Shown: positions 6,656-11,104 of the stretch, in pieces | Layout: the number at the start of each line of letters is the position of its first letter | Numbering within the stretch: the stretch's first letter is position 1 | From: Parcubacteria group bacterium | Lineage (GTDB): Bacteria; Patescibacteriota; Minisyncoccia; Minisyncoccales; CG1-02-41-26 | DNA: 11,104 nucleotides | Assembly: GCA_013203565.1 (NCBI GenBank) | Contig: JABMPZ010000090.1 | Span: 1 to 11,104 of the forward strand | Reading direction: 5' to 3' | The notes under the pieces: model-generated | Database searches by the model: none | What the model was told of the DNA's origin: nothing | What the model saw: the letters and a program-made list of their open reading frames with translations, nothing else | Made by a program: the position numbers and the translations under genes

Positions 6656-7403
6656 ATATTGCAAAGATGAAGCCACCTCCGGCAGCCCCAGCTGTTTTAT
6701 AGCCCACAGGCCCATCAAACTCTACTGGTTCTATCTCCTCGGCTACACAAACCAGCCGCCAAGACTGTTCCATTAAAGAGGCAAACGCAAAGTATTGTTT
6801 CGCTTTCAGGAACTCCCATCCACGTAGGGCATTGTCTCTTATTTCATCAAGAACACTCTTAGTGAACTTATCCCCTTGTGCATATTTCTTCATAATAGGA
6901 CTGGGCTTTTCCCTTCTTATACCTGTATCAATTAACAAACAATGTCGCAAAAACTCTTCATCTTTGATTCGCTCAATCTGATAATGACCTACTCTATCAG
7001 GGCTTGTCTGCGTCAATTTAATGCCAGAATACATACCACCAATAACATCTTGCCAGCCACCCCTTGTGCCAATTTCCTCCTCAACATCCAATACAGTGTT
7101 GATTGTTTCCCTTTCAGTGAACATTGGTTTTATTTTTTTGACTACCTCGGCTGCCACAATACTACTACCACCTAGTCCGGCACTTCTTGGGATGGTATTC
7201 ACAAGCTTTAATGACCTGTCGTTAACTATTCCTAATACCTTATAACAGGCATCAATAATCATGTTATCCTTATATCCCTCTGACCTTTCCACTCTTACTT
7301 CAAATTGAGGTAATTGCAGATTGATTACTGCGGCTGGACACTCCAAATAATACGGCGGAGCATCTGTCCAACCACCCATCAAATCAAATCTTGCATTCAT
7401 CAT
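6588..7403 (-). CDS. GHMP-family sugar kinase (heptose/fucose kinase-like)
   Basis: A GHMP-superfamily kinase of 271 residues from ATG 7403. The sugar-binding start ARFDLMGGWTDAPPY is typical of L-fucokinase and D-glycero-D-manno-heptose-7-phosphate kinase (HddA). IPRSAGLGGSS (71-81) is the ATP-phosphate loop, RGGWQD (114-119) carries the likely catalytic Asp, and GYKTAGAAGGGF (234-245) is the third GHMP motif. The frame extends to a TTG at 7472, but GGGAGGAG at 7418-7411 lies seven bases before ATG 7403, so that start is preferred. At 271 residues it is shorter than typical relatives (over 300). The 3' end overlaps the nucleotidyltransferase gene, so kinase and nucleotidyltransferase probably form a two-step sugar activation pair. 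Which sugar is phosphorylated cannot be decided. Confidence 0.82.
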   Translation of the reverse strand: MMNARFDLMGGWTDAPPYYLECPAAVINLQLPQFEVRVERSEGYKDNMIIDACYKVLGIVNDRSLKLVNTIPRSAGLGGSSIVAAEVVKKIKPMFTERETINTVLDVEEEIGTRGGWQDVIGGMYSGIKLTQTSPDRVGHYQIERIKDEEFLRHCLLIDTGIRREKPSPIMKKYAQGDKFTKSVLDEIRDNALRGWEFLKAKQYFAFASLMEQSWRLVCVAEEIEPVEFDGPVGYKTAGAAGGGFIFAIYENRPENLNLPDGWKVCPFPEG

Positions 7404-7410
7404 AGCAATA

Positions 7411-7418
7411 CTCCTCCC
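7411..7418 (-). promoter_or_regulatory. Strong Shine-Dalgarno deciding the GHMP kinase start
   Basis: GGGAGGAG on the minus strand ends seven bases before ATG 7403. It is one of only two clear Shine-Dalgarno sequences in the window and argues against the upstream TTG at 7472. Confidence 0.8.
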
Positions 7419-7496
7419 ATAAAAAAGTTTATTCAACTTTAGTTGCCTTAAAGAACTGGAAAACAACAGCAAATATACTGTACTTTCATCTACTAC

Positions 7497-7525
7497 ACTT
7501 TAGCGGGTTTGGTGTGTGGTGTCAA
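7497..7525 (-). promoter_or_regulatory. Putative promoter of the kinase/nucleotidyltransferase pair
   Basis: On the minus strand a perfect TTGACA (7525-7520) is followed after 17 bases by TAAAGT (7502-7497), four of six matches to the -10 consensus. It is the only good -35 in the 157-base spacer before ATG 7403. The first base of the -35 is shared with the hairpin at 7525-7550. Confidence 0.45.
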
Positions 7526-7550
7526 CCCTTCACCCTGAAGGGTGAAGGGT
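7525..7550. repeat. 26-bp hairpin (12-bp arms) after the metallopeptidase gene
   Basis: ACCCTTCACCCT (7525-7536) and AGGGTGAAGGGT (7539-7550) are exact reverse complements separated by GA. The hairpin starts 10 bases past the metallopeptidase stop and would form in its transcript, but no T-run follows on the minus strand. It abuts the -35 of the next gene. It may be a REP-like palindrome or a weak terminator/stabiliser. Confidence 0.8.
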
Positions 7551-7560
7551 CAAGCCAGTA

Positions 7561-9285
7561 TTACTCAAAATCGATAAAAATCTGGTTAATTTTGGTTCTT
7601 GTTGATGCGCCTACAAATCCAGTTGGCTCTGTTATATTGAGAGGAAAAAGAATTTCTTCTGCATATTTCTGCTGAAACCTTATAACTGCTTCTTTAGTTA
7701 ACTGACCAAAATAGCCAGTAATATATGCTTCTGGATAAATATCTGCGCCCTGCTCTGTTAAAAACTCCTGCAAACACTCTACCTGCCCTCCTTGAACACC
7801 AATATGTAAATTCTCTGTTATAGATAAACACCTTCCTTCTTGAGCCAAGAGTTCAGCTAATTCTGCTTGAAGAACAGCTATTTGTGATATAATTTCAGCA
7901 ATTTGAGCTTTTAACTGACGGATTAAATCCTGTTTTGTGTCTTTTGGAGTAGCTATAGTTCTTATAGAAAAATTAAACTGTTCTTCTTTCCCATTAAATC
8001 CAGAAGTTTTTGAAGTAATAAAAGGCATCAATGTTAAAGATGTATATTCTTCATTAAAATTCTCAAAAACAAATTTTCCCTCCTCGTCTGTAAGCTCTAA
8101 AAAATCCACAGAGCAATCATAGCTTGCCTTGCAAAGGGCATAAGGCACCTTAAAATCAACCTCTTTGCTACCTTGAAAAATAACTTCTAACTTATCAGCC
8201 CCGCCAATCAGCCGATACCAATTGCCAGCCCAATAAGTTGTGTGATTGGTTAGAAAGAATTCTGTCTTTTGGTTTGGTGGTAAAAAAATCAAAGAAGGGC
8301 TAATTTTAATATACTTGAGATTTTCATTTTGATAGCAATGTTTGCTATCTTTTCTGCAATCGCCAAGAAACACTGCCACAACCCAATCAGAAAAAATCTC
8401 CCAAAATTCTTTCTTTACATCAAGATTTTGAAGAACTTCTTGGATTGAAGCAATTCCAATCTTAGAACTTTTAATCGACTCGGTTAAAACCTCTTTGCCA
8501 TAATGGTCAACTAAATAGTTAGTAAATGCTGCTATCACGCCATAATCAGCTCGTTGATTTAGCCATTCAACTAATGAATCAGTTTGATAGTTTAAGAAAA
8601 TATTCATCCTCTTTTCTAAATTACTGCTTGGATAAACATCATCATAACCCAATAAAACTGGGGCATATTCAGCTCTTAACTCATTGAACCAAATTTCTTC
8701 TTCTTGTCTTCTAATCTTTGTTTTTTGATTGAATATAATTAAATGGGTAAACTCATGAGCTAAATAACTTTTAATAATATCCGTGAGTAAATAATGAGAG
8801 TTTAGATAAACCATTTCCCTTTCATTAGATGTAGAGTTTTGCAGGCGAGATAATTCATCTTGTGTTTTGAAATAACCAGCCGCTTCATCCGACATTCTAT
8901 GTAACAAAATTGTAATATGTCTATCACTATCAATACCTGGGTTCCATTCTTCTCCGTAATTTTCTGTTAACCCAGGATAAATTACATCAGAAAATTCTTC
9001 AGACAATGTTTCTAAATTACTAATGGCTTTTTCTTTTTCACCTTCAGTTAGATTGTCATACCAGTCCTCTTCTATATAAAAATACGCCTCATTTGTTACT
9101 TTGCGTAGTAAAGCTGAAACCTCTCCCCTACCTTGCGAGTCATAGTCTGAATCAATAAAAAAACTATTTGAAACTCCTTCAATATCAACAGCTTGAACTG
9201 TTTCAGTTGTTTCAACTGAAACAAAAAATACAACCAAAAATACCAAAAAAACTATTGTTTTCCATGAAAAAACCATATTACCCAT
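7561..9285 (-). CDS. Secreted HExxH metallopeptidase-like protein with peptidoglycan-binding domain
   Basis: A 574-residue exported protein from ATG 9285. The N-terminus has a signal peptide: hydrophobic TIVFLVFLVVFFVSV, then TVQA|VD as a likely cleavage site. AHEFTHLII carries the zinc-binding HExxH, and WFNELRAEYAP follows about 20 residues later with a Glu placed like the third ligand of gluzincins (compare NEGLAEYA). A beta-rich middle region follows. Near the C-terminus a 34-residue Gln/Ala/Leu coiled coil (KQDLIRQLKAQ onward) leads into a 90-residue peptidoglycan-binding domain: VECLQEFL, ITGYFGQLTKEAVIRFQQKY, TGFVGASTRTKIN. This coiled-coil plus PG-binding ending is common in Parcubacteria-like genomes. 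Starts at GTG 9300 or ATG 9276 are also possible, because GGTAATATG is tandemly duplicated at the start. It probably cleaves proteins at the cell surface; the substrate is unknown. Confidence 0.78.
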   Translation of the reverse strand: MGNMVFSWKTIVFLVFLVVFFVSVETTETVQAVDIEGVSNSFFIDSDYDSQGRGEVSALLRKVTNEAYFYIEEDWYDNLTEGEKEKAISNLETLSEEFSDVIYPGLTENYGEEWNPGIDSDRHITILLHRMSDEAAGYFKTQDELSRLQNSTSNEREMVYLNSHYLLTDIIKSYLAHEFTHLIIFNQKTKIRRQEEEIWFNELRAEYAPVLLGYDDVYPSSNLEKRMNIFLNYQTDSLVEWLNQRADYGVIAAFTNYLVDHYGKEVLTESIKSSKIGIASIQEVLQNLDVKKEFWEIFSDWVVAVFLGDCRKDSKHCYQNENLKYIKISPSLIFLPPNQKTEFFLTNHTTYWAGNWYRLIGGADKLEVIFQGSKEVDFKVPYALCKASYDCSVDFLELTDEEGKFVFENFNEEYTSLTLMPFITSKTSGFNGKEEQFNFSIRTIATPKDTKQDLIRQLKAQIAEIISQIAVLQAELAELLAQEGRCLSITENLHIGVQGGQVECLQEFLTEQGADIYPEAYITGYFGQLTKEAVIRFQQKYAEEILFPLNITEPTGFVGASTRTKINQIFIDFE

Positions 9286-9313
9286 ATTACCACAAACCAC
9301 CCCAAAACAAAAC

Positions 9314-9342
9314 TTGACAAATCTCTATTTTGCATATATAAT
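9314..9342 (+). promoter_or_regulatory. Consensus sigma-70-type promoter of the plus-strand gene
   Basis: TTGACA (9314-9319) and TATAAT (9337-9342) both match the consensus at six of six positions and are separated by the ideal 17 bases. Transcription would start near 9349, giving a leader of about 55 bases to ATG 9405. It is the best promoter in the window and suggests high constitutive expression. Confidence 0.85.
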
Positions 9343-9390
9343 ACAAACATCCGGAAATTACAATATACTTGCTACGCAACAGATAGAATA

Positions 9391-9398
9391 AAAGGAGG
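9391..9398 (+). promoter_or_regulatory. Strong Shine-Dalgarno of the plus-strand gene
   Basis: AAAGGAGG lies six bases before ATG 9405 and closely matches the anti-Shine-Dalgarno of 16S rRNA. It fixes the start of the gene and contrasts with the minus-strand genes, most of which have no visible Shine-Dalgarno. Confidence 0.85.
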
Positions 9399-9404
9399 TT
9401 TGAA

Positions 9405-10067
9405 ATGACAACAAAAGATGCAGTGATTGATCTGTGTGAAAAGTTGCACAAAAGTGGCATGGAAGCTCTACAGGCAGGGGACATAACGCCGTTTGTCTCT
9501 TGGATAGGAGACAAACCAGAGAACCTGGAGCAATATGGGAGGTTTGAGAACCAGACGACCTCTGCTGTGTTGTTCACAGAAAAATCGGTTAAAGAATTCC
9601 ATAAGCTAATGAAACCGATTCGGTGTTTTCGGAGTGTGTACGGGAATGACAATATGGTCACGGCAGGGAGTGAATTCCCACTACATTCAACGGTGAGAAC
9701 CGGTCATCCTCATTTACCAGTATCAGGTATGCCAGATATGGAAGGGCTAACACTGCAATTTAATTTAGCAGTGTCAATGAAGGAAAACCTTGTGATGGTG
9801 GCATCAGATCCATCGCCAGAAGTGGAGCAGGCAAGGACTGCAATAGGAGCTCTCTACGAAAAAAGCGGGATAATTCCTGTTCTGCAGAGAGACGTAGAAC
9901 TCGTTTTCATCACAATAGCCAGAATCGTGGAAAAACTTCCGCTTGATGGCTATGAAAAGTTCGCCAACTTAGGCGAAGGATTGAAAGAGTATCTCCAACA
10001 AGCACCATTAGAGCTTACCGTAAAGGAATTGGTCACGGTAAATCTATGGCCAGAGATGCGGAGATAA
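9405..10067 (+). CDS. Unrecognised 220-residue protein, independently expressed
   Basis: I do not recognise a family. The protein is soluble-looking, without signal peptide or membrane segments. Residues 1-25 look helical (DAVIDLCEKLHKSGMEALQ). The middle has several Pro/His-containing stretches (GSEFPLHSTVRTGHPHLPV, SGMPDMEGLTLQF), and the C-terminal third is again helical (VEQARTAIGALYEK, VELVFITIARIVEKL). It is the only plus-strand gene and is a complete transcription unit: consensus promoter at 9314-9342, AAAGGAGG before the ATG, and an intrinsic terminator at 10088-10134. Base composition differs from the neighbours: two sampled 60-base rows (9421 and 9841) contain 29 and 27 G+C, against 18 in a row of the metallopeptidase gene (8041). 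This suggests strong expression, recent acquisition, or both. The reading frame itself is well supported; the function is unknown. Confidence 0.85.
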   Translation: MTTKDAVIDLCEKLHKSGMEALQAGDITPFVSWIGDKPENLEQYGRFENQTTSAVLFTEKSVKEFHKLMKPIRCFRSVYGNDNMVTAGSEFPLHSTVRTGHPHLPVSGMPDMEGLTLQFNLAVSMKENLVMVASDPSPEVEQARTAIGALYEKSGIIPVLQRDVELVFITIARIVEKLPLDGYEKFANLGEGLKEYLQQAPLELTVKELVTVNLWPEMRR

Positions 10068-10087
10068 TGAAATAAATAACCTGCAAA

Positions 10088-10134
10088 CACCCCATCGAGC
10101 AATATTGATATATTGTCTGATGGGGTGCTATTTT
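10088..10134 (+). terminator. Intrinsic terminator of the plus-strand gene
   Basis: CACCCCATC (10088-10096) pairs with GATGGGGTG (10119-10127); inside, CAATAT (10100-10105) pairs with ATATTG (10110-10115) around a TGAT loop. CTA and a run of seven T follow. The hairpin starts 20 bases after the stop at 10067. There is no matching T-run on the minus strand, so it acts in the plus direction. Confidence 0.9.
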
Positions 10135-10181
10135 TTTATAAACAAAATGGATCAAAATCAATATAGTAATAGTATAATTTG

Positions 10182-10213
10182 TGACATTTCGTCACGATCG
10201 TGAGCAAATGTCA
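10182..10213. repeat. 32-bp near-palindrome, copy 1 (3' side of the Cas2-like gene)
   Basis: Outer arms TGACATTT and AAATGTCA flank a perfect 12-bp palindromic core TCACGATCGTGA; only the CG/GC pair between arm and core breaks the symmetry. It lies 30 bases beyond the stop of the wHTH/Cas2-like gene. All 32 bases are identical to the copy at 10915-10946, so the gene is bracketed by the same element. No T-run follows, so it is not a terminator. Confidence 0.92.
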
Positions 10214-10243
10214 TCATGCTAAAATCTAATAACAGCTGGATTA

Positions 10244-10855
10244 TTAAGATATACTATCTAATAATTTGAGTATCTCTTGCCTGCGGTCAACTTGGTCAAC
10301 AGTGAATATAAAAAGATAGTCTGCTATTTGTTTTTTTTCTAACTCTTTAATGAACGTTTTAGATAGCGGGTATTTGCCGATATATACACTCTTTTGGAGT
10401 AATTGATATTGCATTAAAATAAGCTCATTGCGGATAACTTCTCGCCAATGTTTTTTCGCCTCTGGCACATCAAAAATGACTAGACGAAATTTTCCGTCCC
10501 ATTTTTCTTTTAATATTGCAAATCTGTTTTTGATATAGGATGTAAACTCTTTGCCTTTGTCGGTTAAGAGATAAACTTTTTCTTTTGGGGATTTGGCAAT
10601 TAATCCCTGTTTTTCTAAACGATTGAGATTAACCCTTACTGTATTTTTTTTGAATGGTGGCTTTTTACCATTAACTCCGAACATTACTTTCAGTAAGGCA
10701 AATCCAGGATAAGAACTTGGCAATTCATTTAAGAAGTCCTCTCCGCTTTCTTTCATATTTAATAAAACATAAGCTGATGCATTAAGGCCTTTTCCAAATA
10801 TTTTTTTAGTAAAACTTGCTTTTCGTTTTTGGAAAACATAATCTTCATGTGGCAT
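10244..10855 (-). CDS. Winged-helix protein with Cas2/PaaX-like C-terminal domain
   Basis: A 203-residue protein in two parts. Residues about 25-107 form a winged-helix DNA-binding domain; NTVRVNLNRLEKQGLI (71-86) is the recognition region and VYLLTDKGKEFT the wing. Residues 119-203 resemble the ferredoxin-like domain shared by PaaX regulators and Cas2: WDGKFRLVIFDVPEAKKHWR, with D129 where Cas2 has its first-strand Asp, then LLQKSVYIGKYPL. Such genes are often labelled Cas2 in Patescibacteria genomes although they usually stand outside CRISPR loci. No other cas gene is present here, so a transcriptional regulator is the better reading. The gene is bracketed by identical 32-bp palindromes and preceded by a tandem array of them, which are candidate binding sites. 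Only a weak Shine-Dalgarno (AAAAGAT) precedes ATG 10855. Confidence 0.82.
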   Translation of the reverse strand: MPHEDYVFQKRKASFTKKIFGKGLNASAYVLLNMKESGEDFLNELPSSYPGFALLKVMFGVNGKKPPFKKNTVRVNLNRLEKQGLIAKSPKEKVYLLTDKGKEFTSYIKNRFAILKEKWDGKFRLVIFDVPEAKKHWREVIRNELILMQYQLLQKSVYIGKYPLSKTFIKELEKKQIADYLFIFTVDQVDRRQEILKLLDSIS

Positions 10856-10899
10856 ATTATCTTTTAAATTTTGTTATTTATTATTCTGACCTTTAATTA

Positions 10900-10928
10900 A
10901 GCATAACATGAAAATGACATTTCGTCAC
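10900..10928 (-). promoter_or_regulatory. Weak putative promoter of the Cas2-like gene, overlapping the palindrome
   Basis: On the minus strand GTGACG (10928-10923) is followed after 17 bases by TATGCT (10905-10900); each matches four of six consensus positions. The -35-like box is part of the palindrome at 10915-10946, so a protein bound there would cover the promoter. This is tentative: the matches are modest and the region is AT-rich. Confidence 0.3.
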
Positions 10929-10946
10929 GATCGTGAGCAAATGTCA
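10915..10946. repeat. 32-bp near-palindrome, copy 2 (5' side of the Cas2-like gene)
   Basis: Identical over all 32 bases to the copy at 10182-10213 and centred on TCACGATCGTGA (10925-10936). It lies 59 bases upstream of the Cas2-like ATG and forms the first unit of the 82-bp tandem array. Confidence 0.92.
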
Positions 10947-11104
10947 CAAAGAATAAAATAGAGAAATAACTACTAAATCCTCATAGAAATAAATGATGAC
11001 AAACGGTCACGATCGTGAGCAAATGTCACAAAGAATAAAATAGAGAAATAACTACTAAATCCTCATAGAAATAAATGATGACAAACGGTCACGATCGTGA
11101 GCAA
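10915..11104. repeat. 82-bp tandem repeat array (continues past the window)
   Basis: Palindromic elements start at 10915, 10997 and 11079, exactly 82 bases apart. Each complete unit is a 32-bp palindrome copy plus a 50-base AT-rich segment, and that segment is identical at 10947-10996 and 11029-11078. The second and third palindromes have an altered left arm (TGACAAACGG instead of TGACATTTCG) but keep the TCACGATCGTGA core and the right arm. At least 2.3 units are present before the window ends. The identical spacers exclude a CRISPR array. Confidence 0.93.

Noticed and set aside
6942..7245. Two overlapping plus-strand frames of 74-77 codons
   Set aside because: Both are antisense to the conserved motifs of the GHMP kinase and have no ribosome binding site.
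7404..7472. Upstream extension of the GHMP kinase to TTG 7472
   Set aside because: A strong Shine-Dalgarno at 7411-7418 precedes ATG 7403, while the TTG has none, and the extra residues do not resemble the family.
9287..9661. Minus-strand open frame of 124 codons
   Set aside because: It is antisense to the well-supported plus-strand gene and spans that gene's promoter and Shine-Dalgarno; the product has no recognisable features.
9675..9725. 2H phosphoesterase motif (HSTV) in the unknown plus-strand protein
   Set aside because: Only one H-x-T-x element is present; HLPV nearby does not supply the required second one.
10182..10213. IS200/IS605-type transposon end
   Set aside because: No Y1 transposase or its HUH motif is encoded nearby, and the bracketed gene is a wHTH/Cas2-like protein.
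10915..11104. CRISPR array next to a Cas2-like gene
   Set aside because: The 50-base segments between palindromes are identical, not unique spacers; the repeats vary instead, and no cas1 or effector gene is present.

Overview
The window is AT-rich bacterial DNA, compact and almost gap-free, with short intergenic spacers and nine of its ten genes on the minus strand. The gene content suggests a Candidate Phyla Radiation (Patescibacteria/Parcubacteria-like) bacterium: a secreted protein ending in a coiled coil plus a peptidoglycan-binding domain, a winged-helix protein with a Cas2/PaaX-like C-terminal domain, a NYN nuclease, and short forms of sugar-nucleotide enzymes. TGA acts as a normal stop (end of the NYN gene), so the recoded-TGA lineages are unlikely. 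Lineage is inferred; no marker gene is present.

Layout on the minus strand, right to left: a wHTH/Cas2-like regulator (10244-10855) bracketed by identical 32-bp near-palindromes and preceded by an 82-bp tandem repeat that runs off the window; a secreted HExxH metallopeptidase-like protein with a C-terminal cell-wall-binding domain (7561-9285); a GHMP sugar kinase (6588-7403) overlapping a HldE/RfaE2-like nucleotidyltransferase (6137-6655); a NYN-domain nuclease (5206-5979) with its own promoter and a 5'-UTR hairpin; then a cluster of a nucleotide-sugar epimerase (4210-5127), a short UDP-glucose/GDP-mannose dehydrogenase (3345-4190), a DUF4956 membrane protein (2571-3254) and a CotH-kinase/beta-helix membrane protein (2487 to beyond base 1). 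The only plus-strand gene (9405-10067) is an unrecognised protein with a consensus promoter, strong Shine-Dalgarno and its own intrinsic terminator; it is richer in G+C than its neighbours.

Taken together, the minus-strand genes look like envelope functions. The kinase and nucleotidyltransferase could activate a sugar phosphate to an NDP-sugar. The epimerase and dehydrogenase could modify a nucleotide sugar. DUF4956 and CotH are membrane/surface proteins that often occur together. The metallopeptidase would act at the cell wall.

The spacers hold several unrelated palindromes: a perfect 40-bp palindrome at 2523-2562, a paired GAGGTCAGACCTC inverted repeat at 3267-3346, a 26-bp hairpin at 7525-7550, a strand-specific RNA hairpin at 5989-6016, and the TCACGATCGTGA-centred repeats around the Cas2-like gene. 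The last group, together with the unknown plus-strand gene, is the least explained part of the window.
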